Below, piece by piece: positions 1-15,100 of a stretch of 64,000 nucleotides of DNA; positions within the stretch are counted from its first letter, which is position 1; each line of letters opens with the position of its first letter. Position numbers and translations under genes: made by a program. Where the stretch lies: NCBI GenBank assembly GCA_950295325.1, contig OX485803.1, positions 31,250,001 through 31,314,000 on the forward strand, written 5' to 3'. The stretch comes from Polytrichum commune (lineage: Eukaryota; Streptophyta; Polytrichopsida; Polytrichales; Polytrichaceae). The notes below the pieces were generated by a model that was given only the letters and a program-made list of their open reading frames with translations, did no database searches and had not been told where the DNA came from.

Positions 1-3000
1 TTCTTTTGTATCTCACTTGTATGATTTACTTTGTGTACGTGGTTGTAATCCATTTTTGGATGCTAAATCTCTTATCAAGGGGAAGCATGCCTTGAACTCA
101 ATCAATGAGGCTCTCCATGGGGTTCGTGTGCATCTAGCAATTTTTTCTAAGCGTTATGCTGAATCAAAATATTGTCTTAATGAGTTATTCGATATGATGA
201 AAAGCCCCGAGAAGGTTATCCCCGTTTTTTTTCAAGACGTTGAGCCTGAGCATCTTCGTACGATGGAAAATGGACCCTTTGCTGATGCTTTTAAAAAACA
301 CTTGGAAAAAAAACGAGACGAGGATGTAGAGAGGTGGAAGACTGCGCTATTGGAAGCTTCTCATCTTATAGGATTTCGACATTCCGAGTACAAGTAAGCA
401 CCGCATGACCTCTATAAATGTTTAGTGTAGAATTTTATTAGACATGAATTCATAGTGTTAACAATCCATCATTTATGGTTGCTTAGGGATGTGCTCATAG
501 AATTGTACAATGTGTTGTATCCCACTAATTTCCAATGGATATTGGGGTCACAGAGATGAATCCGCACTCAAGAAAGATATTGTGGCTAGAGTTTTAAGAG
601 CTTTTGGCCCAGCTCAACTTCGTCCTGCACGGTACCCAATGGGTTTAGAGCAATCATCAAAGGTGGTGTTGGACATTTTGAACCACATGGGCAACACTGT
701 GGGTGTTGTAGGCATAACTGGCATAGGAGGGATTGGCAAAACTACTCTTGCCACACACGTATACAATGAACAAAACAATTTTACTTTTCAAAGTTTTTTG
801 AAGGATGTGAAGGATGCAAACATGGTGAATCTTAAAGCAAAAATGGTGTGGGACTTGCTGCAAGAGGATATAAAAAAAATTGGTGATTTTGAGCGTTGTT
901 TTGAACAAATCAAGAAAAAAAGAATATTTGTAGTCATTGATGACATTGTAAAACGTAGTCAATTTGATGAGCTTATACCAAGCATGAATAATCTTGCTGG
1001 AGGAAGTCGAGTGTTGATCACATCTCGTGATTGAAACCTATTGAACAACATAATGAGGGATGCTGGAGAGAAGGAGTTGTACGAGGTGCAAGTGTTGAGC
1101 CCATCAGACTCTCTACAACTTTTTATTAAAACTGCCTTTCACAACGATATTCCAAGTGCTAGACTTCATGGTTTGTCAAGCCATATAGCTAAGGCATGTG
1201 GTGGCTTGCCTTTAGCATTGGAAATTATTGGAGGGTTTTTGTTTGACAAAAGAGGGGATGAAACATTATGGTATGAGGCAAGCAAGACACTCCACAAGAA
1301 TGAAGATATCTTGGATTGCCTCAAATTGAGCTACAATAGTCTTGGTGAAGTTGAACAAGAAATGTTTTTGGATATAGCCTTCTTTCTTGTTGGTGTGCCT
1401 AAGGACGTGGCATTGGATTTTTGGAACTCAGATGATTTCTTTAGCCCAGCATCTACAACATTGTGCAAACTTATTGATAGGTGTCTACTTAAGGTGGATG
1501 AAAATGGTTTCCTTACTATGCATGATCTTTTGCGAGACATGGGATGTGATGTGGTCGTGAAAAAATCGCCACGGAATGAAGGGGAGCAAAGCCACTTGTG
1601 CAATCCTTCATCTGTCAGCAAAGTTCTTGAACAAAACAAGGTAACAATCGTGTCAACCTTGACATATTTACCACATGTATTTGTCCATTTTTTCAAATTC
1701 CCTTGAAATCTCTTATGTTGATTCACAACACATGATCAATATTCACAATATGATTCACATTGTATCAATTGTGTACAAGATCACAATTGTGTACAAGAAT
1801 CAAGGCAACTTATTTGTTGGAGAGATGTTATGTTAAGAATATAATAAGACCTAGCCAAGAGAAGAAAAATTAGGTAGATGTTTTAGCTGACGTTTATGGA
1901 ACAATTTGGTGCACAAATGATAAACAATACTTGTTTCCAAGGTATTATGAGTATTAGGTACTTTGCACCAAAGGAATTTGTTTATATATGTTAGGTTATT
2001 CTTGCTGAAAAAGTGCGAGGACTCACAACAAGTGGAATTCAAAAAAGAGGAAACACAAATAAAAAAATTTGGCAAGCTGAAAGTTTTGCAAGTTTGAATG
2101 AACTCCGAATTCTCATATTGGAAGATTGTGATGTGAAAGGAAAATTTTCAAAGTGGTCTAGGGAATTGAGATGGTTGCAATGGAGACATTCGAATCTCAC
2201 CGAGTTACCTTTGGATTTGCAAATACCCAACTTAATAGTGTTGGATCTTGCATACAATGAACACTTTTATTGTATTTGGCCCAATGACTTTGAAATACAA
2301 GTAAAACTCTCATTGAACTTGACACATTGATTATGAACCTTCTACAAGAAAGATGAGTGTAAGTTTCATGTATTAAAGAGATGAAGTAATGAAGTCTAGT
2401 TACGTGGGTTTCTATGAAAGACTTGCTATAAGAGTTTTATGAATAAAAGTAGTTATGAAGAAAATAATAAGTGCAACATTTCCTCTATTGCATCTTAAAT
2501 TTATATTCCTAGATTGGAATGAGTAGAATGAATTTGGTATATGTCATAATTGGGTTGCCCATTGATATGCTCTACAATGATAGAGCAATTGTTGATATAA
2601 ACTATTTGCATGTTTATTATTTTCATGGTTCACTTGGTCTTGTTGCCATTTTTCATTTTACATAACTCAACAAAAATAACCTCACAAGAATGTCGTTGTT
2701 ATGTTCCAGATTCCATTTCCAAGGTTGCACATGTTAAACCTTGAGGGATGTTGCAATCTTCGAGAGCTACCCACATCTATTGGCAGGCTTACAAAATTGA
2801 GAGTTTTAAACATATCGGACTCACTAGTGAAAGAACTCCAAGAGGATCTTGGGAAACTACAAAGTCTTGTAGTATTCAATGCAAGTGGTTGTTCTTCCTT
2901 GTCAAGGTTACCGGAATCATTTGGTCAGTTGCCAAACTAGGAGAGCTTAGACCTCTCTTGGTGTGGCCAACTTCAAAGCCTACCTACATCTATTGGTGGA

Positions 3001-5100
3001 CTCACAATGTTAAGATTTCTAGACATATCGGCTTCAAGGGTGAAAGAACTTCCGGAGGATTTTGGGGAGCTACAAAGTCTTGTAGTATTCAAAGCAAGGT
3101 GTTGTTTATCTTTGTCAAGGTTATTGGAATCATTGGGTCAGTTGCCAAACTTGGAAACTTTGGACCTAGCTGGTTGTGGCTAGCTTGAAAGCCTACCTAC
3201 ATCTATTGGTAGGCTCACGAAGTTGACATTTCTAGACATATCGTACTCAAGAATGAAAGAACTTCCAAAGGATTTTGGAAAACTACAAAGTCTTGCAACG
3301 TTCGATGCAAGTAGTTGTTCTTCCTTGTCAAGGTTACCAGAATCATTGGGTCAGTTGCCAAACTCGGAAACATTGGACCTCGCTAGTTGTGGCCATCTTC
3401 AAAGCCTACCTACATTTATGGGTGGACTCACAAAGTTGAAATTTCTAAATATATCAGTCTCCAGAGTGAAAGAACTTCCGGAGGATTTTGGGGAATTACA
3501 AAGTCTTGTAGTATTCAATGCAAGTGGTTGTTTTTCCTTGTCAAGGTTATCGGAATCATTGGGTCAGTTGCCAAACTTGGAAACATTGAACCTCGTTGGT
3601 TGTGGCCAGCTTCAAAGCCTTCCTACATCTATTGGTAGGCTCACAAAATTGACATTTCTAGACATATCGTACTCAAGAGTGAAAGAACTTCTGGAGGATT
3701 TTGGGAAACTACAAAGTCTTGTAGTATTCAAGGCAAGGCATTGTATATCCTTCGCAAGGTTACCAAAATTATTGGGTCAGTTGCCAAACTTGGACACATT
3801 GAAACTCACTCGTTGTGGCCAACTTCAAAGCCTACCTGCATCAATTGGTGGGCTCACGAAGTTGAGAATTCTAAACATATTAAACTCAGGAGTGCAAGAA
3901 CTTCCGAAGGATTTTGGGGAACTACAAAGTCTTGTAGATTTTGATGCCAGTGGTTGTTCTTCCTTGTCAAGGTTATCAGAACCATTCGGTCCGTTGCCAA
4001 AGTTGGAAACATTGAACCTTGCGGGTTGTGGCCAGCTTCAAAGCCTACCTACATCTATAGGTGGGCTCACAAAGTTGAGAATTCTAGACATATCAAACTT
4101 AGGAGTGCAAGAACTTCCGGAGGATTTTGGAGAACTAGAAAGTCTTGTAGACTTTGATGCCAGTGGTTGTTTATCCTTGTCAAGGTTACCGGAATCATTG
4201 GGACACTTGCCAAACTTGGAAACACTGGACTTCGCTCATTGTGGCAAGCTTCAAAGCCTACCTATATCTATTGGAGGCTTGAAGAACTTGATATTTATAA
4301 ATGCATCATTTTCAGGAGTGAAGGAATTCCCAGAGGATTTTGGGTAATTACAAACTTGTTTAGACTTCACTGCAAACGCTTGTTCGTCCTTGTCATGGTT
4401 ATGAAACTTGACTTGTGACTTGTGGAACTTGAAATTTTTGAATCTCTATGCTTGTGGCCAGGTACAAAGCCTGTCTACATGTATTGCTAGGTCACTCAAG
4501 AAGTTGACATCATTAACATGCCATTGTCAAGAGTGGAAGAATTCCCAATGGATTTTGGGGAATACAACGTCTTTGAGAATTTATTGCAAGGGATTGCCAT
4601 TTGTTGTGAAGGTCACTTAAATCATATCATGGTTTGTCAAAGTTGGAAAAATTGCTTCTCAAGGGTTGTGGTGAATTTCAAAGCCTATCGACATATTTTT
4701 GTGGTCTCAACTTTCAAGAAGTTGAGACTGCTAAACATATCAAACATTGGATTGGAGGATCTTTCAAGAGATTGTGGGCGATTGAAAAGTCTTCAAGTAT
4801 TAATGCAAGCCATCGTTCTTTTTTGTCAAGCATCCCGAAACCATTTGGTGATTTGTCAAACTTGAAAAATATGAATCCCTGTGGTTGTCACCAAGAGGCT
4901 TATCATTCTCAAGACTGAAAGAACTTCAAAAGGATTTTGGAGAACCACAAAGTCTAGAAGAATTGGAGGCAAGTCATTCTTCTTTGTGAAGGTTACCATA
5001 ATCATTTGGTGGGTCGAACTTGATATTTATTGCATCTCAATTCTTGTGGCCATCTTCAATGCATGCCTACATCCATCAAAGAGCTAAAGCAATTGACAAT
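1..5100 (+). pseudogene. TIR-NBS-LRR (TNL) disease-resistance gene, 5' partial, pseudogene
   Basis: Intracellular immune-receptor relic. Exon 1 (window start to 393) encodes most of a TIR domain, with a FLDAKSLIKG-like stretch and a VIPVFF strand. Exon 2 (554-1640) is an NB-ARC domain: P-loop GIGGIGKTT near 720-750, kinase-2 IFVVIDDI near 925-948, GGSRVLITSRD, GLPLAL near 1200, and an MHD-type MHDLL near 1518. Exon 3 (1995-2300) links to the LRRs, and exon 4 starts at 2710. The introns join in phase (K|DESALKK, QNK|VILAEKV, EIQ|IPFPRL). The long frame is broken by single-codon stops at 1032-1034 (TGA), 2938-2940 (TAG), 3181-3183 (TAG) and 4345-4347 (TAA). After about 4350 the LRR similarity goes on in shifting frames to about 5100. 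The domains are clear, and the gene is very probably non-functional in this copy. The 5' end lies outside the window. Confidence 0.9.
2770..4345 (+). repeat. 213-bp higher-order LRR repeat array inside the TNL relic
   Basis: The phrase encoding LQSLV (aaagtcttgtag) recurs at 2861, 3074, 3287, 3500, 3713, 3926 and 4139, exactly 213 bp apart. One unit is 71 residues, or three plant-type LRRs of about 23-24 residues (LPTSIGGLTKL, VKELPEDFGELQSL, LSRLPESLGQLPNLETL). The units are very similar, which suggests expansion by unequal exchange; further degenerate units run to about 5.1 kb. Confidence 0.9.
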
Positions 5101-8100
5101 GTCAAGCGTGTCTAGCTTGGGAGTAAAAGAACTCTAAGAGCATTTAGGGGAACTACATTGTCCTAAGAGCTATACATTAATAGAGAAGTGGGGCCAATGT
5201 GTGGTGTAAGGACTTCAATTGACTAAAAATTTATAAAATTTGTGTTCAATTTTGGTTGGGCATATTGTTGGTTCAAAAAGGAATGTCCAAGATGATGTTC
5301 ACTTGATAGCCCTTTTTTGGAGTCATGTTGTCATTATGGATTGGGATGGCAAGAGAGAAAGAGATGATGTCAATAGTAGGTTGTTGTGAATAAGACATTT
5401 TCCACCCTTGATCAAAGCAACAATTTAGAATGTAAACTAGATGAGGATTTATGGAGCATGGTTGAAGGACAAGGCCCATTGCCTAATGTTAGGATTCATG
5501 ATTTTGGGATAAGGGGACCTATGTTATCTGGTGGGTGTGGTTGGTGGTGGTGGTGGTGGTGGGGTTACATACTAGGTGTATGATGGGGCATTGTCAATGT
5601 TAAAGATTCTTTCATTCTACTCTCTGGTAGAGTTTATCATTCTTACCGGATTGTCTATTATTCCTTTGTAACACTACCAGATTCTTGGACAACCTAGATA
5701 GTACCAACTGTCAGGGCGCACATTCTACTATTGCATACAACACTATTGACTTTTCATTGACTTTATCTTATCCTACTACCGGTTTGTTCGTAGGGAAAGA
5801 TGGGTCTCTTCCATCATATTGCTAGAATGGTGGAGCGTTGGTGGAATGCCTCACATTGAGCCCCCTTGTAATCACTTAAACAACATAATGTGAGGCTTTA
5901 AGTTGGGGTTGGGTTTGGCCACCACCCCAACCGCCCCTTAACAACTCCTTTGTCATGACCCTTGCTAGCTCCCCTTAACCTATCTTCACCATTTTGCAAC
6001 TCTAGCAAGTGTTACGAGCACTAACCCTGCACATCCCACAGGCGCGCATGGTTAACTCCCATACTAACCTCCAAACCATAGCTTGGTTACCAAACCCTCC
6101 TACACATGCATTCACGACTCTCCCCTTAGTAGGTAGCCAATGATTAGGTGCGGACTTCCATTCATATCCATCCAATCTTGAGTTGATTATTGCATTGCCA
6201 GAGCAACATTATGACAACCTGAAGCATATTTAGTAATTTTGCCCCCCATGTTGGGCCAATGCCCGTGGAAACCGCGTTGTTCTACATCGGGCGGGGTCGG
6301 TCGGCTATCCTACCACAATGCCCTCTTGAATGTTGGGTGTTGTTCCTAGGCAACGTCCCACTCAAATTGCCATATTTCCTAGCTCACACCTGCAATTGGG
6401 GACTTTTGGAGCATTCTAGAATTTGGATGCTATAAGCTACCCAATGCTCATGGCCTTTGTGACACCTAGTCTCCCTGGGTGGGAGGTGCTCTCAATGCCC
6501 GGAGCACTCACCCACATTAGGATCACTTGGGCTCTCTCACCTATGACGCCACAAGTCTCAGGTGTCACTCCGGGGTCCCCCTTGTGCCATGGTGTTGCGG
6601 ACGCTCCTCATGGAGAGGTGTGTGACATCCTTGCATGTGCAAAAAATCCAAAAAAAAGAAAAAGAAAAATCCAAAAGAAAGTTAGGATTTTTGAGAAAAC
6701 TAGTCTCATATCCAAGACACATTCTTTCATAAATTTAAACTTTCTTTTGGATTTATATTTTAAATTATAATTTCTTTTTTTTATAAATTTTTTTGGATCT
6801 CTTGCCCATTCATCTACACGACCTTAGGAGCTCCTTGGACTTGTTGGTATAACATCTTTACAAGGCCATATGGTCGGGTGGGTTTAGGTATTAACTTCCC
6901 CACCCCCTCCCCCTCCCCCCTTTTAATCATTTTAAAAACATAACGAGAGGCCTTGGGTCCGGATTGGGTATGGCCACCATCCCAACCACCCCTAGACAAT
7001 GCCCTACAAAAACATCCAGAAAAAAGTCTAGAATTCTAAAAAACACTAGTCTCGAATCTGAGACACTTTTTTTTTAAAAGAATTCCAGTCTTTCTTTTGG
7101 ATGTTTTTTGTTTTCCAAATTTTTGGATTTTTTATCCATTCATGGCCATACAGGAGTTAGTGCCATCTAATATTCTACCTCACGGGTTGACAAATCATCA
7201 TACCTTTATGTTTTCATAGCAAATCAACTTAAAAATTTGGGATTTTAACGCATTGAAGCATTGCCTTTGGTTTGTTGAGAGTCCCCTTACATATTGTTCA
7301 ACAGAGGAAGGAGATTACGAAGCAAACTTGTCTAATAGACTTGCATGAAGACAATGTTAATACGATACATGAGGAGGAAGAAGTGGCCAAGAAAGTTGAG
7401 GAGCCGAATTTGAAATGTAAACAGAAACGTGGAGCAAAATCCGCAGAGGTTACCTCTCAGCTTGTTGTTGTTGCACCTAAGTCTAGTTTAGTTGCACCCT
7501 CCCCTAGTCCTTCGGTGCCCACTCCTAGTCCCTCTTTACAAAATATATCTGTGCCTCCTCCCATTTTACATGCTTTGTGCTCTCAACAAATGCCAAAATC
7601 TATTGTGACTTGTGCCTCACCTTCATGTTTATGTTGTTCAATATAATCGGAGAAGACTTTAATAGTAACAATGACGAATAATGAATTTGATGAAAACATG
7701 TTATCATGAAAACATTTGATTTTATCAAAAATATAATTTATGAAGTTGTACATGTATTCAAAGTTTTCAATTTATGTCAAATGGATTGTTCATGATTTTT
7801 ATTTTTCCAGCAATTCATTTTTTTAGGTGGACATTGGGTGGAAGAACTGTCATTGCCGCAAATTTTGCGCTTACATTACGCGGTGTCATCCTCTACATTT
7901 AGATAACGATGAGCAAAAGGTGAGCATTTAATGACCTTTGGATTGGCCAACAAGACATTGGTCATAATGTCTCTAGAGCAATGTTTTGGGCCTCTCTAAA
8001 TGAGTTATATAGTCTCCAATTACACGAATATTGGTGGAGGACTCAAGGTCAAGTAGAGGAGATTGAAGCACATTCACGTCAACTAGAGGCCCAACAAAGT

Positions 8101-11100
8101 CAACAACATGTACAATGTTGTCCAAAATAGGGGAAACGATGGGGTCATTTGGTGGCACCTCAAAGATGACCACATGAGGCTAAGACTAATGAACATCGTT
8201 GACAAGCGTACCCTCCACTATGTCTTTGCATAGCGGTCTTGTGTCCTCTCCCAACATGGAGTAAAGAGGGGTTGCATATCTAGGAGTCACTCACTTGCCA
8301 TTCAAAATCCAACTGATTGGGTAGTTCATGAAGCTCCCTCTCTTGTGACATGGGGACGTGGAACGTAGGGCCAACATCATCATGAGAAGGTTGTGGCTTG
8401 ATGGTTCCCCCTACCCTGTGGACTCCATTTGCATCATCTCATCATGACTTGGGATATCCCTATACTGAGCAAAAATGTTGTCATTATAGACATCTCCCAT
8501 TGATGAGGTACTGGACCCGGTGGTTATGCATTGGGACATTTTGTTGGAGCATCAAACGGGAGGCTTTTGTGAAAATTAAATAAAATACTCCTATTCCTAG
8601 TTCCCTTCAGGCCTCACTTGAGTGCTCGTCAATCCCATGGTTTTTTAGCTGGTCCGGCACAAAACAGTCCTTCAAATGGATTCCAAATTATTATGGAATA
8701 TCCAATCATGTTTTGTTGAATTTTTTTTAATAATTTTTATATTGTCAAAATATGGTATAATTACTACCTTCCCTTGGGGAAGGCACCTCTATAGACATTT
8801 GGCATACATGTGCAAGAACCAAGTATTTATTTAGGGGCTATTTATCTTAGTCTTTGAGTTTCTCTGGACCGTATACTTATGAAGAATCCTACTATATCAC
8901 CATTTTCCTCCACCCTATAGGTAATTATTAATCCCAAAATCATGTAATAAATTTCAACCTATTTTATTTACATAAAAAAGTAAGGGTTCAATTTTCTTCC
9001 TCCTAGTATTGGAGTGGAGTTCCTTGTTTGCCGATATTTGTCATATAATGAAACATAGCAAGTTGACAAAATGTCCGAGTAATCTAAAGATGGCATGACC
9101 ATGCAACCAAGAGGAGCTGTGCAAAATGACAATGGAAAGAGAAAACTAGCTTAACATGCTTGTAACCCCCAAAAACCTCCTTCTCTTGTTTCATCCACAA
9201 CGAACCAAATTTTATCCATAGTGAACCCAATCTCATCCACAATGATTGAAATTTCATTCATGTTTCCAATCAACCCTTACAATTTTAAAACAAACCTCAA
9301 CTTACCCTCTAAACGCACTCATATCACAAAAAAATATCTTTTCCAAATTTTATTAGGGTATTTTACAAAAATAAAGTAAATCAATACAATTCATAGTAAT
9401 GTATATTATATATTAATCAATTATCCGGACATATAATGGAGCATTGGAGCCTAGTGTAGATCTAAACAAAATGTATTATTTATGTCTATGAAAATATTCC
9501 ACCCTACTTTTTCTTGCACATCGTCTCTATGTAACTCACCAATGAACACCCCTAGTACTTTCCACAAAATTGTGTAGATGTTTATGGACAATTAATCATA
9601 GGATGATAGGTGGAGAAGGAGCTCATCTTAGAATACAATTCATACAGTACCATCCCATCAAAATAGGATAACATGGAAATGCCCTTGAATTGCAAGACAA
9701 TGTAAAACTTGGTCTATGTCCTCAACATACTTTTTAGACCTTAACTACACATATTAAGATGTGTCCAACTAACAAAAATTACCACCTCAATGAGAAAATT
9801 GGTAATGCAAAGTCTTTATGAATAGGATATGAACATGTACAATTTAGCCTTTCCAAGGCACGTACTACCCACATACTGTGAGGATCAATAAGGTAATTCA
9901 TTACTGATGCTTTTTGGAGCTTCATTGTGCAAAGAAGATTATTTCTTTTGTAGTTGTGTTCAACTTAGGAAATGTGAAATATCAACGAAACTTCCACCTC
10001 CAAAGCTGATTCTGAGGTCTCAATTATTTTTCCATGAGTTATGCACAAATTCATGGAAGAAGACTACCAGCTTGACTTCATCTCAAGTTTACATATCCAA
10101 CAAGCACCGATTGTGGACACTCTCTACTTGTATAAATGGTAGGGTTTTCTTCTCAATTACCTTTCATGTTTGTGCTCGGTGAATATGTCGATGATGACAA
10201 ATGGGTTGCCATGCTCCGAATGAAAAAGGACTTGATTTGAGGTTATTTGAACCTCTCCAACTTTATGTATGTATGTATGTATGTATTTAAGACCAGATAC
10301 ATGTATAAAATTCATGCCACAGTGAGCTAGTCACGTCCACATTGCTAAAATTGGGGCACGACTCTTTCATGTATTTGTGCTCTGGGCTATTTGTTATTAG
10401 GGTTTCAAACTGTCTCACATGTGGTTTATGATACTTGTCATGCTTTAAATGTTGTACTTCAAGTCGTGAGATCATATTGGAGGTCCTGCTTGGAGAAAAC
10501 ATATATTTCATCCAAGATATATAAAACAAGATCTCCATTACGATGTTTATATTAACATGAGATCTTCCCACAGTACGTTAGAGTACTTCAACCCCCTGTA
10601 AGTTAAGCGCAAGGGTGTCTTTTGATGAGCTTATGACTCAAAACATTTTGTGTGTATTTGCTGCAAGTGTCATTCGTACAAGCTGCCTCTGAAAGCCACA
10701 ATAAACTACAAACAGAATGGACCCTCAATCGACCTCAACCTTTGAATTCAAAAAAAAACTCTTTCTACTTTACATGGACTCGTGTACACTTGTTGTCAAA
10801 AATATTGGTCACTACCTATCTGTAACCCCCAACTGAATGGGCCTAAGTTTCACGACAATTTACAGTAATCCTTCCAAGCACCGCTAGACTACAAACTTTG
10901 CCACATTCTACATAATGTGACACATAACATTACTGAGAGAGGGGCCTCTGTTCTCTTTCTATTTGAAGACTAACACATAGCCTTTGCACAATATTCTCAT
11001 TCTGAGACACTATTCACCGCAGGATCTGAGTGCATTATTCTCGCATAATATTCTCCACCCTGTGTCAGGGATTCGTGGAACAACGCCAAGCAACTAACTG

Positions 11101-12180
11101 AGCAATGTCATACACCTTCTGGTCTTCTGGATGTGCAAGCTTTGGCTTGCGCTGTTGCCGCCATGTTAGAGTGCAATGCTAACTTACATGAACACGCAGC
11201 ATGAGTTCCCTGACGCAATGAAATGCACAATCACTTCATGGTTTGGTTCGTAGCTCCTCGTGTGAGATTTCTTGCTTAATAACTGTCTGTACTTTGCGGT
11301 GCTGAAATACAACCCACCAACGAATTACGATGTTAATCGTCAAAAATGGGTTCTAACATCATGCGTGCCTGCAATTGCTAAAGTGGCAATAGCACGTGTA
11401 ACTAGGTGTGATGTCCAAGCTTGTGGCCTGAGAATGACATGCCTTCAAGTATATTATGTTCAAAGCAATGAAATGATTGAGTGGCACAATCACTTCTGTT
11501 TCCAACGAAGCCTCACACATGCAAGTGACCAATATACAAGTTAGTTATCCTGACCTTTTGAATGTTCTTTGTATTAGTTGCATGTACTAATGTACTAGTG
11601 AACATATGAAAGATTCAAAGCACGTAATGGATGCTGATGTTTTTTGTCAGACATGTATAGATTGTGGATTGTCTGCTATTTGATGCTACAAACACGATAG
11701 AAGTTCATTTCAAAAAATAGAATAAAATTCAACTCTAGTTTGTCCAGTCAAAAAGTAATGTGTCAAAAAATTAGCTTGGCCCGACCACTACAACTAAGTA
11801 GGGAAATGATTGTGAGGAGCCTTAGCATAGGTCAAGATTAGCGGCAAGATGGATACTAGGTTCTTACTATAACTGATGACAAGGCAACACGTTTTCAATA
11901 CCAAACGTCATGATGAGACCATGATAGGGTCATCAATTACATGTGATAATGTGTGTCCTCATAGTTAATCAAGTATAAAACACGCTCGACCGGCTAGTCA
12001 TTGCTTGAAAGTTAGTTAAAAAATGGAGACCACCTTCCAGAAGAGAGATATTATCCTTACTTTGAAACTTGATATAATATGATCGATGTAAGAGGAATGA
12101 TCTCACATTTGCGTCGATGAACAAAACACCAATCATGTTTATTTTATTTTTATTAAAATTTTATTTATTAGTGTCTTGGA
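5101..12180. other. Intergenic, repeat debris, no recognised gene
   Basis: I recognise no gene here. A G/C-rich phrase occurs twice as a diverged direct repeat (about 5887-5940 and 6943-6998, ttgggt-tggccacca-cccaacc). A second pair of similar A/T-rich units lies at about 6640-6830 and 7005-7150, each with actagtctc-gacac in its centre. An open frame at 7272-7646 has a Ser/Pro-rich tail (PSPSPSVPTPSPS) and resembles no family I know. Simple repeats are a GGT run near 5540-5567 and an ATGT run at about 10265-10287. Confidence 0.5.
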
Positions 12181-12183
12181 AGG

Positions 12184-15100
12184 TTACTTACGTGGAGGAG
12201 GTCTTGGTAATTCACTGCAGACATTGAGAACTTCTTCAAGGGGCGCCCAGTCGCCAAAGTTCCTCTCCACAAACTGGTATGCCACACCACTTCTGCCATG
12301 CTTGATGATGAAGAGACCGCCTTTGATGGTCGCGTCTCCCACCGGGTTGCCTACAATCCCAGATGCCCGTGCCCGCTTCCGATTGTTTCTCGCAATTGGG
12401 TTGAACAAGAGTCCCGTGATGAGCCCTTCATGGAGGACCTCGCCACCACCAAGTGCCTTGAAAAAATCCTTTCTCTCATCTACCACCACTATGCCTCCCC
12501 AATACCGTGGCCAAAATGCTCTAATCTGCCACATTTCTCAACAAGCGCTTGTCCGTCATCATCTTGTTCAATTCCAATTTCTCATTGTTGCCGGTGCACA
12601 CTACACAATTATTACTAGCATAACGCACTCCTAGTTTTTTTTAGTTTTGAGTTAATATTCGTTTGTTCTCAAGCATAATATCCTTGCTTTGGAGAGGAAG
12701 GGGTTTTGTCAACACGCAATGTCCAATTGTACAGTTCCTTACCCCATAATGGCTTCACTGTAGGGCATAATGTTTGTTGAACAAGCAAAAGTATATGTGT
12801 TTTGTGCAATGTAATGTATTCTCAGTCGGTCATTGTGTGATTTCGGCCATTGCCCTCAAATCCTACAATGCCCATCCCTCAGTGTAGTATCCTATATTTT
12901 CAACTGTATCTTCGCATACCACGTCAACTCTCAAGATTTAACTTCTAACTAATTTAACTATACATTTCTAGTTCACAACTTTATATTCAAGATAGCCTTC
13001 CAAGCGCATATATATATGTAATAAGGGAAGATTAATTCTACAATAGGGTTGAAACTCCAAAATCGAGCAATCTTATTGGTTGAGAACCTATTTTTGGACC
13101 TAAGGGGTTTATAATAGAGTCCAAATCCAAGATATAGAAAAATGAAGTGATCCTAAATCTTGACTCAAGAAACTGCCCCTCCTAGTTTGAGATACCAATC
13201 TTCAAGCTTGGATGCATGGAGGCAGTATGTTGAACCAACCATGTCCATCCAATCCATTCCACTACACTCTCCACGTTGGGGGAGACTTAGTGTGTGAATT
13301 CCATTAGGGGAGGATTGGACTCAAAAGGTTGTTGCCCTTATAATAACCAAAAAAATAGATACTTAATATCCCAAGCCCCGTAGTACAAGGGCATACACAC
13401 GAGCTCACATGGCACATAAGGTGCCACATGGTTTGGACCATGGGTCCAAGCCAATGGAGTTGTGCTTAGCGTACTCAACCTTGCCAATGTGACTCCGGAA
13501 GGACATAGTGGAGGTCATGGCAACATCACAAGTACTAGAGGACAACACCATGATGCCAAGTCCACACCCTAACGTGTCAATAGTTTAGCGGTTCTGGTTT
13601 CTAGTACCTTTGAGCCGAACCTCATTTTCATTTGAGTTTTGAAGGCAAAATATTAGAGAAAATCCTTTTTTGGGACCAGACTCGGGGGCACCTTTTGAGT
13701 TCATTCCTCCCCTAATGTCCAGGTGATCTCCAGTATATGTACTGAGTGATTTTCAATCTCAATTTGTTGAACACAGTGACAATAATTGTGAAGTCTAAAT
13801 ACCCATTTTCCACACTTTCTTCAGATGATTTGATAGATAGTCTATTAGGGACAAAGGAACCCATCACTCTTTGCCCACAATCTCGTATCACATACCTTTC
13901 TATCGTTCACCTCCTACCTACTCAATTCATTTCTATTATGAAACCTCCAAATCAAAGAGGTAAGTTTTAAGAATCTCTAAATAAAAACTTAAAATAGGGT
14001 GACTTGCACAACATGACGATTGTTTGGCCTTCGCCATCCCTAGTTTGCACTGCAAGTGACCTACCTCAAGAAACTAAGGACATTGAGAGATGGGTTCCCT
14101 CCAAAACACTCTATCCGGTTATTGATTTGTCTGCAAAACTCTCCTCACTAACAACACCAAAATAAAGAAGAACTACCTCAAGTCTAAGCCATTGAATGTG
14201 AAACAATAAGTTGAGCATATGACATGTACCTCGGCATCATTGTGCTCGTTGAGGCAGACAACCAACTGTACGCCCATGGCATCAAAGATCGGTTTCCTTG
14301 CATATAATTGATGAGCTTCCGCACGACACATTACACACCTACACATTCAATTTGCACTTCAAATTGTTAGACAATCACTATAGACATCAGTTGGCACATT
14401 TCCAACTTCAAAAAAACAAATTCATCATAGAAGCTAAGATTCCTCGTCATTAATATTCACTACCAGTCCTAGAAATGCATTCTCCATTTCAACAAGAACT
14501 AGTGTCTCGGGCTGCAACACGTGTATACCAAGCAAGGGTCATCTGCAAAATAGGGCTACATGACAATTTATGATAACTTCATTATAAAGTAATGAAGTGT
14601 TATAATAGGACAATCAAATGTGAAAATAAGGCCTAATAAGGTATCATAAGGCATAATAGATCATATTTTTATTATTAAATAAAGTTTTTGAGAAATGTTC
14701 TTATATCCTGAAACACATGCATAATGATTGTTCTTGTTCTTCTACTACTATCCACTACCCGCATGAAATACAGAGTTCAACTATGTCAAATCACGGGGGA
14801 ATGACTCCTTAGGGAGGGTTGTATGTCATGTGCGACCAAGGAGTATTGTTGTAGGGGGTATTTTGATGGCCCGGACTAACTAAATGAACTATTCAATCAC
14901 TTAATTATCTAATTTACGGTAATTGAAGGGTTCATATAATTATTTACAAATTATGAAGGGGGTATTTTTTTTAAGCCCCTTCATTTATTGTAACGAATCG
15001 AAGTAAATTAGAAAAATAAAATCCAAAGGTTAAAGACAGAGATGTTTCTAACAGTTTGAGTGCCAAAACTAAGACTAAGTTATCAAGGAATGGCACCAAG

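Noticed and set aside
7272-7646. Proline-rich small gene
   Set aside because: No conserved domain, no splice-linked neighbours, and it sits in repeat debris; kept only as a note in the gap entry.
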